Of a stretch of 35,604 bases of DNA, positions 25,227 through 31,402 are shown one piece after another (within the stretch, counting starts at the first letter, position 1; the number at the start of each line of letters is the position of its first letter). The stretch lies in NCBI GenBank assembly GCA_037442005.1, contig JBBIRA010000015.1, positions 1 to 35,604 of the forward strand. Reading direction: 5' to 3'. The stretch comes from Leptospirillum sp037442005 (GTDB lineage: Bacteria; Nitrospirota; Leptospirillia; Leptospirillales; Leptospirillaceae). The notes beneath the pieces are model-generated. The model had not been told where the DNA came from. It did no database searches and saw only the letters and a list, made by a program, of their open reading frames with translations. Made by a program: the position numbers and the translations under genes.

Positions 25227-25901
25227 TCATGACACAGCGTTCGGACCGGCAGGAGCGGAACCACCGCCCGGGGGGTGTCCAAGAGGGTGTACCGGCAAAT
25301 GCTCGGGCAATGTAATCCCTCCGGACAAAATCATTTTCATCCCCTCCTCAACCGTAAAGGCTGTCTCAAGGACTTTCTCTTCCGGAAGAAACGCCTGAAT
25401 GCCGATATAAATGTTATTGCTCGGAAAAAAAACCGACTGCATCGTGGGCCCGTTTTCGCCGAACCGCACAGAGCCCGTAAAAAAACCCATGGTCCAGACC
25501 CCGGGCAACGGGTATTCCGCCAGGACAACCTTTCTGAACCCTTTCTGGCCATTGGGGGAAAAAGAGTCCATGACCGTTCTGAGCGTTGTGTAAAACTTTT
25601 TGAAGATCGGGATTCTGGCCATGAACGTTTCCGCGGCGGAAACCACCCGGTGGCCGAGAACATTGGTGGCGACCGTTCCAACCAGTAAAATGAGAAAAAT
25701 CAGGAGCAGAACACCCATTCCCGGAATGGAATGGCCGATCCTGGCCACAATGAACGGGTCCAGAAACGAGTCCAGAAAATCAAAGATGCGATAAAGAATA
25801 TACAGTGACAGGGCCGCCGGCAGGACAATCACCAGACCGGTCACAAACTTTGTCTTGACGGTAGCGGTAATGCGCGCTCTCTCCTGCTGGAACCAAGCCA
25901 T
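25227..25901 (-). CDS. DUF502 inner-membrane protein
   Basis: 224 residues. Two membrane helices at about 19-40 (KFVTGLVIVLPAALSLYILY) and 62-85 (GMGVLLLIFLILLVGTVATN) precede the family block IPIFKKFYTTLRTV. Then VVLAEYPLPGVWTMGFFTG and VFFPSNN, a soluble domain characteristic of DUF502. Function unknown. The last 25 residues are Pro/Gly-rich. ATG with GGAGGATTC upstream. It lies directly upstream of glmU on the same strand, so it may be cotranscribed with it. Confidence 0.85.
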   Translation of the reverse strand: MAWFQQERARITATVKTKFVTGLVIVLPAALSLYILYRIFDFLDSFLDPFIVARIGHSIPGMGVLLLIFLILLVGTVATNVLGHRVVSAAETFMARIPIFKKFYTTLRTVMDSFSPNGQKGFRKVVLAEYPLPGVWTMGFFTGSVRFGENGPTMQSVFFPSNNIYIGIQAFLPEEKVLETAFTVEEGMKMILSGGITLPEHLPVHPLGHPPGGGSAPAGPNAVS

Positions 25902-25951
25902 CAGAATCCTCCGGTTACAAAAAGGAAGTCCCCTGCCTTAAAACATCCTGT

Positions 25952-25970
25952 AAAAAACGGAGCTTCTCCG
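25952..25970 (-). terminator. intrinsic terminator of the FNR-like gene
   Basis: Minus strand CGGAG (25970-25966), loop AAG, CTCCG (25962-25958), then six T (25957-25952). It separates the FNR-like gene from the DUF502-glmU genes. Confidence 0.8.
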
Positions 25971-26027
25971 CATTAAGAATAGGTCAAACCCGAAAAAAAG
26001 GGAACAAGATACAAAAACCCCACCGGA

Positions 26028-26792
26028 TCAGGGGTACCCCATGAAAGGATCCGAATGAATCCTGTCTGACGGGACCCCTTCCCGGGAAAGGGCGGACTTG
26101 AACGCACCGACCATGGAGGGACCTCCGGCAATATAGTACTCACCTTTTTTGGCATTGAATCCGATCGTATCGAACAGTTTTCCCGGGGTCAGGATCCCGA
26201 CTTCCACACCGGGGTGAAGCGGAGCCGATCCTCCGGCGGTCACGATCTGATGAAGGGAAAAGTTCCTGTACTCTCTGGAAAGCCGCTCAAACTCCTCCCT
26301 GAAAACGATCTCTTCCAGGGAGTGGTCCGTCGTAAACAGAAAAAAGGAAACGGTCCTGCAGGAGGGAAGCGCTTCCAAAAGCATGCTTCTAAACGGTGTC
26401 ACTCCGATCCCGCCGGCAACAAAGACAACAGGTTTGTCCCAGGTCTTGGTGCGGGAAAGAGGTTTGCAATCGGCAATGGAAAAATCCCCATAAGGTCCAG
26501 AAACAAGAATTTCCGAGTGGTCCGGACGGGAAAGAAGGGCATTTTTGAAGTCAGAACCAGTCAGGCGGGTGGCAAAAGTCAATACGGGGAGCTCCCCGGG
26601 GGGGGAGGCGATCGAAAAATTCCGGCCATTCCCTTTCTGATCCGAAAACACAAGATCCGGCCACTCAAGGTAGCAATATTGCCCTGCATTGAAATCAGTC
26701 ATCGCTCCGACCGGAAGCTCAACCTGAAAAGAAACAGTTCTTTCTGCGACCATTGCCTTGCGCCGAAAACGGCCGACCACAGAATCCTCCAT
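26028..26792 (-). CDS. FNR-type FAD/NAD(P)-binding oxidoreductase
   Basis: 254 residues. FAD-binding barrel with GRNFSIASPP (family RxYSxxS), then the NAD(P) domain with VFVAGGIGVTPFRS and YYIAGGPSMV. It ends close to the D-P-F-x-GY C terminus typical of ferredoxin--NADP reductases. No 2Fe-2S domain is fused, so electrons probably pass to or from a separate ferredoxin-like partner. The divergent neighbour is a CDGSH protein, which could be that partner (inference). The ATG follows an odd G-run (GGGGGGGCGGG) rather than a clean Shine-Dalgarno. An intrinsic terminator follows at 25952-25970. Confidence 0.85.
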   Translation of the reverse strand: MEDSVVGRFRRKAMVAERTVSFQVELPVGAMTDFNAGQYCYLEWPDLVFSDQKGNGRNFSIASPPGELPVLTFATRLTGSDFKNALLSRPDHSEILVSGPYGDFSIADCKPLSRTKTWDKPVVFVAGGIGVTPFRSMLLEALPSCRTVSFFLFTTDHSLEEIVFREEFERLSREYRNFSLHQIVTAGGSAPLHPGVEVGILTPGKLFDTIGFNAKKGEYYIAGGPSMVGAFKSALSREGVPSDRIHSDPFMGYP

Positions 26793-26827
26793 CCCGCCCC
26801 CCCGTTAAAGATCCCTGACTCGTCCCT

Positions 26828-26860
26828 TCCGGAATACCTTATATCCGATGAAATTCCGGA
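26828..26860. repeat. inverted repeat between the FNR-like and CDGSH genes
   Basis: TCCGGAAT (26828-26835) and ATTCCGGA (26853-26860), perfect 8-bp arms with a 17-base spacer. A TATAAG -10-like element for the minus-strand gene lies in the spacer. A regulator-binding role is only a guess. Confidence 0.4.
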
Positions 26861-26867
26861 CATTGCC

Positions 26868-26895
26868 TTGATTAAACATCGGCAGGTGATATAGT
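26868..26895 (+). promoter_or_regulatory. probable promoter for CDGSH-DUF488-outer-membrane genes
   Basis: TTGATT (26868-26873), 16-base spacer, TATAGT (26890-26895). The leader to the GTG at 27042 is about 140 bases and contains a small CCGG...CCGG hairpin near 26963-26977. Confidence 0.5.
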
Positions 26896-27041
26896 TCAAG
26901 AGAGCGGAAAACTCTTTCCCTTAATATTCGACAGGAAAAAAGTCCTTGCATGATGGGGCCGGGATCACTCCGGATGAATGAAATGATGTTCAGAAGGAAT
27001 GACGGGTCTTTGTGAATTGAATCATCAACCGGGAGGTCGAT

Positions 27042-27236
27042 GTGAGTGAGATCAAGATCAACTGCATGAAAAACGGTCCCTATGAAATTCTCGGGAAAGC
27101 GGTCATCACTGATGCCAACGGGAAGGTCTTGAGCTCCGATGAGAAGGAGGCTTATTATCTGTGCCGTTGCGGAGGATCCAAGAACAAGCCCTTCTGTGAC
27201 GGAACCCATTCCCGGATCCATTTTCTCTCGGAGTGA
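27042..27236 (+). CDS. CDGSH-type iron-sulfur protein, single motif
   Basis: 64 residues from a GTG start; GGGAGG lies 5 bases upstream. The motif CRCGGSKNKPFCDGTH (residues 41-56) gives the three Cys (41, 43, 52) and one His (56) that hold a [2Fe-2S] cluster. No membrane helix, so soluble. CDGSH proteins act as redox switches or cluster donors; the partner here is unknown. It is followed 3 bases later by a DUF488 gene, and divergent from an FNR-like flavoprotein. Confidence 0.9.
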   Translation: MSEIKINCMKNGPYEILGKAVITDANGKVLSSDEKEAYYLCRCGGSKNKPFCDGTHSRIHFLSE

Positions 27237-27239
27237 CCC

Positions 27240-27623
27240 ATGCCCGTCCCATCCGTTGAAATCGGCCGGGTCTATGATTTCCAGAAAAAGATGCCGGCCG
27301 TGCATGTGATTCTCGTCGACAGACTTTGGCCCAGAGGTCGAAAAAAAGAGGATCTCCCGATCGATCTCTGGGCTAAAGACTGGGCCCCGTCCTCCGGTCT
27401 GCGGAAACGGTTTCATCAGGGGGAGGTTCCTTTCCTGGAATTCCGTCAGCTCTACGTGGAGGAGCTTGAGCCCAAAAAAGGGGACATTCTGTCTACGCTC
27501 AGGCAGATTCCGGAGAAGAAGGTTCTCTTGCTCTTTTCCGCAAAAAATACCGATGAGAACAATGCGACGGTTCTTCTTGATGCCATCACCCGCTGGAGGG
27601 GGGAAAGCCAGACCCCGGACTAG
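27240..27623 (+). CDS. DUF488 family protein
   Basis: 127 residues. The sequence VILVDRLWPRGRKKEDL followed by LWAKDWAPSSGLRKRFHQG is the DUF488 core (family VDRxWPRGxxK ... APSxxLRKxF). Soluble, small, no known activity; relatives are often linked to stress or antibiotic-related operons. ATG start 3 bases after the CDGSH stop. A single-exon arrangement with the CDGSH gene suggests cotranscription. Confidence 0.85.
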   Translation: MPVPSVEIGRVYDFQKKMPAVHVILVDRLWPRGRKKEDLPIDLWAKDWAPSSGLRKRFHQGEVPFLEFRQLYVEELEPKKGDILSTLRQIPEKKVLLLFSAKNTDENNATVLLDAITRWRGESQTPD

Positions 27624-27647
27624 CACAATCCTTTCCCGGAGGAAACC

Positions 27648-28562
27648 CTGATCCGACTCAAACACTTCCACTTTGCGAATGGTCTTCCCGGCATCCCTTC
27701 CCGTCAATTCCGCCCCAAAAGCTCTTTCCTGCTTGTTTTTTGCCTGACGGCAGGGCTGGGACTCTGGGGACCGCAGGGATGGATTATGGGAGTCGCCCGG
27801 GCGGGGGCCCCCGCCTCCCTGTTTGATCCCGGAGCCGCCCCGCCTGATGAGATCGATCTTGGCACGGGACTCCATTACTGGAGCTACTCGGAGGCGATCG
27901 GAGATTCGGACTCGGCCACGATGGTCCCCATTCGCGGGCGGGCCATGTGGTACTGGACCCATTTTCTTTTGGGGATTGACCTGTATTATGAGCCCAGTCT
28001 CAGCGGAACCTACAAAGGCTTTCTACAAGGCACCAATGGCGGAGGAAATACGCCCTACTCAAGCGGCATGGCCGAGAACATGAGCCAGGAGGCGGGCCAT
28101 ATCGGCACAACTTTTGTCTTGTGGGGAACGCGATTCAACCTCTGGGGATCCGTCGGGAATCACCAGCAGATCTGGATGACGCCTGGCCCCTACGGGTATA
28201 CCGAAAACTATGACATTCCCTATTGGGGGGCAACGATTGAAGAGATTTCCCCGCTGACCGACGGGGGACTGGTCCTGTTCTCCGAGTTCGGATTCAGGGA
28301 GGCTTTTTCCCCTTCCGTGACCGTCGGCATCGACAACAATCCGACCCTGGCTCTCGGGGGGGCCAGCAATGTTCATGGCCTTATCGGACTGCGATATTAC
28401 GTCATTCCGGCCCTGGCCTTTTACACAGATCTCCGCTTCAGCAGCTGGAACTTTACCCAGAGCGGCCTTTACCCCGTTCCCAATACCAGTACGACGCTCC
28501 AGGAGCCGAACTCCCAGACGTTCTGGTGGGGGCCGGATATCGGGATCACCGTCGATTTTTGA
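27648..28562 (+). CDS. putative outer-membrane beta-barrel protein, CTG start
   Basis: 304 residues if begun at the CTG at 27648. The first ATG (27786) would remove the signal peptide. Between the DUF488 stop TAG (27621) and that ATG the frame is open without ATG, GTG or TTG. It reads a good Sec signal (basic IRLKHFHF, then SSFLLVFCLTAGLGL and an ARAGA cleavage zone). GGAGG (27638-27642) is 5 bases before the CTG and 8 before an ATC. The mature protein is rich in Tyr, Trp, Gly and alternating strands and ends ITVDF, the C-terminal aromatic typical of barrel proteins. No family recognised. Confidence 0.65.
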   Translation: MIRLKHFHFANGLPGIPSRQFRPKSSFLLVFCLTAGLGLWGPQGWIMGVARAGAPASLFDPGAAPPDEIDLGTGLHYWSYSEAIGDSDSATMVPIRGRAMWYWTHFLLGIDLYYEPSLSGTYKGFLQGTNGGGNTPYSSGMAENMSQEAGHIGTTFVLWGTRFNLWGSVGNHQQIWMTPGPYGYTENYDIPYWGATIEEISPLTDGGLVLFSEFGFREAFSPSVTVGIDNNPTLALGGASNVHGLIGLRYYVIPALAFYTDLRFSSWNFTQSGLYPVPNTSTTLQEPNSQTFWWGPDIGITVDF

Positions 28563-28577
28563 AGATCTTTTTAAATC

Positions 28578-28736
28578 TTAGATCGACAAAAGGCTGATTC
28601 CTGAAATGACCGCCACAACCAGCGATCCTGTCGTCAGGACCGCCAGGAGCAGGCTTCCCCAGAAAAGGAGAGGCCATTTTGCCCGGAGGGCCTGTCGACC
28701 GTTCAATGAGATTGCGACCCCTATCTGATTTTTCAT
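28578..28736 (-). CDS. small single-pass membrane protein
   Basis: 52 residues from ATG 28736, preceded by GGGGAAAGAGC. It starts with polar MKNQIGVAISLNGRQALRAK and continues with one long hydrophobic helix (WPLLFWGSLLLAVLTTGSL and VVAVISGISLL). No family recognised. Convergent with the outer-membrane protein gene; 15 bases separate the stops. A weak AAGAT/ATCTT stem lies between, with no clear terminator. The 80-odd bases between this start region and the OYE stop hold nothing else. Confidence 0.5.
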   Translation of the reverse strand: MKNQIGVAISLNGRQALRAKWPLLFWGSLLLAVLTTGSLVVAVISGISLLSI

Positions 28737-28850
28737 GCTCTTTCCCCTTTTCCGGAACGGACAAGACAATCCATTTTCGACTTCTGTCCAAGGATAATGG
28801 GGATCTGACGGTCATACCATGATCAGGGTCACACTAACGCACCCGGGGGA

Positions 28851-29930
28851 TTACCGTTTGGGAGCGGGCCACCCTCTCAGGTAAGAATCCGGAGGCAAAA
28901 GCGGAGCCCCCAGGGCCTGCGCCGCCTCAAGCGGCCAATAGGGGTTCCGGAGCATCGCCCTTCCGATAAAAACCACATCCGCCATCCCTGTTGCCACAAT
29001 GGATTCCGCTTCTTCGGGCCGGGTAATAAGACCCACCGCCCCGACAGACCCTCCGGTCTCCGTCCGGATCTTTTCCGCCAGGGGGACCTGGTACATCGGT
29101 GCCACAGGAATCACGGCATGGGGCACAAGGCCTCCACTCGAGGCATCGACGAGATCGACTCCAGCGGCGAACAATCGCCGGGAAAGCACCACCGAGTCGT
29201 CCGGAGTCCATCCTCCTTCCGCCCAGTCTGTGGCGGAAATCCGGACAAAAAGCGGTCGATCCTCCGGCCAGACCTCCCGGACGCGGCGAACGACTTCCAT
29301 CGGATACCCCAGACGTCCTTCGAGAGAACCTCCCCATTGATCGGTCCGGTGGTTTGACAATGGAGACAAAAACTCATGAAGAAGATATCCATGGGCCAGG
29401 TGGAGTTCCAGCACATCGAACCCGGCCTCTCTGGCCCTGATCGCCCCCTTTACAAAAGACTCCAGCACCCGTTCCATCTCTCCTGAATCCATCTCGGCCG
29501 GAACGGGAAACGCGTTTGAAAACGCCACGGCAGAGGGTGCCAGAAGCGGCCAGCCCCCTTCTTTAAGAGAGAGATGTTCTCCCCCCTCCCAGGGTCGGTG
29601 GCAGGAGGCCTTTCTCCCGCCATGGGCCAACTGGATTCCCGTTTGAGCCCCCAGAGATTTCAGAAGCGCCACCAGCGATGAAAGGGCCTTTCCCTGTCCA
29701 TCCTCCCAGATCCCGACATCGTATAAGGAAAGCCGTCCTTCCGGTAATACCGAACAGGCTTCAACCATGACCAGAGCCGCCCGCCCCTGTGCCCGGGCAC
29801 CCAGATGCACATGGTGCCAGGATGTCACATAGCCTTCCTTCGCCTGATACTGGCACATGGGCGACAAAAAAAGACGATGGGGGAAGGTGACCGAACCGAT
29901 TGTCAGGGGGGTAAACAGAGAAGAAGACAT
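28851..29930 (-). CDS. old yellow enzyme family NAD(P)H-dependent flavin reductase (YqjM/NamA-like)
   Basis: 359 residues. FMN-dependent ene-reductase that reduces activated double bonds such as electrophilic enones. Motifs: LSPMCQY near residue 25 (the redox-sensing Cys of the YqjM class), QLAHGGRKAS, LELHLAHGYLLHEFLSP with the paired His, and FIGRAMLRNPYWP at the end. YqjM-class enzymes belong to oxidative and electrophile stress responses (family knowledge). GAGGTG before the ATG sits inside a small hairpin (29931-29944). It is the last gene of the marR-side cluster. Confidence 0.93.
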   Translation of the reverse strand: MSSSLFTPLTIGSVTFPHRLFLSPMCQYQAKEGYVTSWHHVHLGARAQGRAALVMVEACSVLPEGRLSLYDVGIWEDGQGKALSSLVALLKSLGAQTGIQLAHGGRKASCHRPWEGGEHLSLKEGGWPLLAPSAVAFSNAFPVPAEMDSGEMERVLESFVKGAIRAREAGFDVLELHLAHGYLLHEFLSPLSNHRTDQWGGSLEGRLGYPMEVVRRVREVWPEDRPLFVRISATDWAEGGWTPDDSVVLSRRLFAAGVDLVDASSGGLVPHAVIPVAPMYQVPLAEKIRTETGGSVGAVGLITRPEEAESIVATGMADVVFIGRAMLRNPYWPLEAAQALGAPLLPPDSYLRGWPAPKR

Positions 29931-29944
29931 AGTGACACCTCACT
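29931..29944 (-). promoter_or_regulatory. hairpin enclosing the OYE ribosome-binding site
   Basis: On the minus strand AGTGA and TCACT enclose GGTG, directly before the ATG. Pairing would hide the Shine-Dalgarno GAGG. Five base pairs only. Confidence 0.3.
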
Positions 29945-29981
29945 TCTTTTTCATCGATGGCTGGAATGACTCATGGCAGGA

Positions 29982-30013
29982 AGAATAAGGAGGGAGGGAG
30001 ATATCCTCCCCCC
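29982..30013 (-). terminator. possible terminator after the double-CDGSH gene
   Basis: In minus-strand RNA 30013-30006 pairs with 30000-29993 (8 pairs, one G-U), loop GATAT. The following TCCTTATTCTT is only moderately U-rich, so read-through into the OYE gene is possible. Confidence 0.45.
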
Positions 30014-30031
30014 GGTGTTCATCAATCCCGA

Positions 30032-30259
30032 TTAAAGGCGGGCATGGGTCCCGTCACAAAAGGGAGCATTTGACGACTGCTTGCAGGTACACCAGGCCAC
30101 TTTACGATCTGATTCCAGAGTCACTTCTTTAGGCGTCTTTCCTGTGTGAAGACGGCTGTGGCTCCCGTCACAAAAGGGTTCGTTCCCGGTTTTTCCACAG
30201 GCACACCAGTAATAGGTTCCCGTTTTCTCATCCTGGACAATCGGTGTTTTTCCTGACAT
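30032..30259 (-). CDS. double CDGSH iron-sulfur protein
   Basis: 75 residues holding two full CDGSH motifs: CACGKTGNEPFCDGSH (19-34) and CTCKQSSNAPFCDGTH (57-72). Each should bind a [2Fe-2S] cluster through three Cys and one His, as in CISD3-type proteins. Almost nothing else is present beyond the two modules. ATG 30259 is preferred because AAGGAGG lies 5 bases upstream; the longer frame overlaps doxX. Soluble. Downstream of marR and doxX on the same strand, so likely part of the same redox-stress response. Confidence 0.9.
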   Translation of the reverse strand: MSGKTPIVQDEKTGTYYWCACGKTGNEPFCDGSHSRLHTGKTPKEVTLESDRKVAWCTCKQSSNAPFCDGTHARL

Positions 30260-30356
30260 AAAAACCTCCTTCATCATGAATGTTCCAGTTTGATCTTTGT
30301 TCATCATATTGCCAGCCCCATGGCCGGCAATCCCTGCGGCGTCCATCACGCCGCCA

Positions 30357-30809
30357 TCAACGATCCAGATTTTCGGCGATGACCCCGTCAACCGACGCTT
30401 TTCCCGCCCCGCTGAGCAGAAGGGAAATCGCCATGGTAATCACCAGAAGATGATATTCGTATCCCTCGCCCGCTTTCGTTCCATACCAGTTCATGTAAAA
30501 TCCGTTCGGAAGGTGGACAAGAAGAATGGCTCCGATCATGATCATGACGAACGAAACAGCGACAAACCGGGTCATAAACCCCAGAATCAACGCCAGGCTG
30601 CCAAGAGACTCTCCGATAATGACAAGAAAGGCCACTGGCGCCGGAATGTGCATCTTATGGGTAAAAAAACCCATGGTCCCCGCAAATCCGAACCCCCCGA
30701 ACCAACCCAACAGTTTCCCGAACCCGTGGGGAAGAATGACCCCCGCCAACCCCAACCGCAGAATCATCGCCGACCATGACGACCGGGTATCAAAAAAAGA
30801 CTTGAGCAT
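30357..30809 (-). CDS. DoxX family membrane protein
   Basis: 150 residues with four membrane helices (around 15-35, 55-75, 80-102 and 120-140). The early LRLGLAGVILPHGFGKLL segment is characteristic of DoxX-type proteins. Related proteins form membrane complexes involved in thiol or oxidative stress (for example with SodA and SseA in Mycobacterium), and a DoxD/DoxA-type thiosulfate:quinone oxidoreductase is a distant relative. Exact role here unknown. ATG with GGAGG 5-6 bases upstream. Lies between marR and the double-CDGSH gene. Confidence 0.85.
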   Translation of the reverse strand: MLKSFFDTRSSWSAMILRLGLAGVILPHGFGKLLGWFGGFGFAGTMGFFTHKMHIPAPVAFLVIIGESLGSLALILGFMTRFVAVSFVMIMIGAILLVHLPNGFYMNWYGTKAGEGYEYHLLVITMAISLLLSGAGKASVDGVIAENLDR

Positions 30810-30849
30810 TTTAAACCTCCTGATCCCTGAACTTTTTTAAGATTATTTC

Positions 30850-31347
30850 CTACTTTTCCCTTTTTGATTTTCTGACCGGAGTTTTCCGTTCAAACTCACG
30901 ACCTATTTTCAGAAGCAATAAGCGGAGCGTCTCGCTCTCCTCACCTGAAATCGCCCGCTCGAAAAAAGGATCCAGGTGGCTGATCTGAAGATCGAACGTC
31001 TTCCGGAAAACCTCTTCTCCTTTGCCGGTCAACCGGATGATCCGGCTTCTCCGGTCACCCGGATCCACTTCTTCAACAATCAGCCCCTTCTGCCGCAATC
31101 GGTCCAGAACACCCGTCAGCGTTCCTTTCGTCACCAGCGTGAGACGGGAAAGCTCACGACAGGAGATCCCCGGCGTATCCCCCAGCGTCGCAATGACATC
31201 GAACTGTCCGGGAGTCAGTCCCATCGACCGGATATGACGATCGGATTCCCGGATAAAGGCAAGGTACGCCTCGACCAGAGGACGAACAATCCGAAGAGAA
31301 AAATGATTCTGCCTTGTGTCTTTTTCTGGTCGATGGCTCTCTGCCAC
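30850..31347 (-). CDS. MarR family transcriptional regulator
   Basis: 165 residues. Winged helix-turn-helix: LTPGQFDVIATLGDTPGISCRELSR, split as LTPGQFDVIATLG and ISCRELSRLTLVTKGTLTG (recognition helix), with the wing DPGDRRSRIIRLTGKG. A single Cys in helix 2 (GISC) could sense oxidants, as in OhrR-like proteins. GTG start with GGAGGG 6 bases upstream. Its promoter contains a perfect 20-bp operator (31376-31395), so autorepression is likely. It probably also controls doxX, the double-CDGSH and the OYE gene downstream. Confidence 0.92.
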   Translation of the reverse strand: MAESHRPEKDTRQNHFSLRIVRPLVEAYLAFIRESDRHIRSMGLTPGQFDVIATLGDTPGISCRELSRLTLVTKGTLTGVLDRLRQKGLIVEEVDPGDRRSRIIRLTGKGEEVFRKTFDLQISHLDPFFERAISGEESETLRLLLLKIGREFERKTPVRKSKREK

Positions 31348-31372
31348 GTTGGGCCCTCCGATCTCTGAAACA

Positions 31373-31402
31373 ATATTAGTACTAACTAGTACTAATCGTC
31401 AA
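31373..31402 (-). promoter_or_regulatory. promoter of marR
   Basis: Minus strand TTGACG (31402-31397), 18-base spacer, TAATAT (31378-31373). The spacer is nearly filled by the operator. The promoter lies within the last codons and stop of the upstream c-di-GMP gene. Confidence 0.7.
31376..31395. promoter_or_regulatory. MarR-type operator, perfect inverted repeat
   Basis: TTAGTACTA, two bases AC, TAGTACTAA: perfect 9-bp arms over 20 bp, the usual size of a MarR-dimer site. It covers the -10/-35 spacer of the marR promoter, 28 bases before the GTG codon, and includes the TAG stop (31384-31382) of the neighbouring gene. Confidence 0.8.

Noticed and set aside
26805..27962. 385-codon open frame on the minus strand
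   Set aside because: It lies opposite the CDGSH, DUF488 and outer-membrane genes, which have recognised motifs or ribosome-binding sites. Its predicted protein has no domain and is a GC-rich shadow.
28562..28579. AAGAT/ATCTT stem between convergent genes as bidirectional terminator
   Set aside because: Five weak A-T-rich pairs, the T run lies in the loop, not after the stem.
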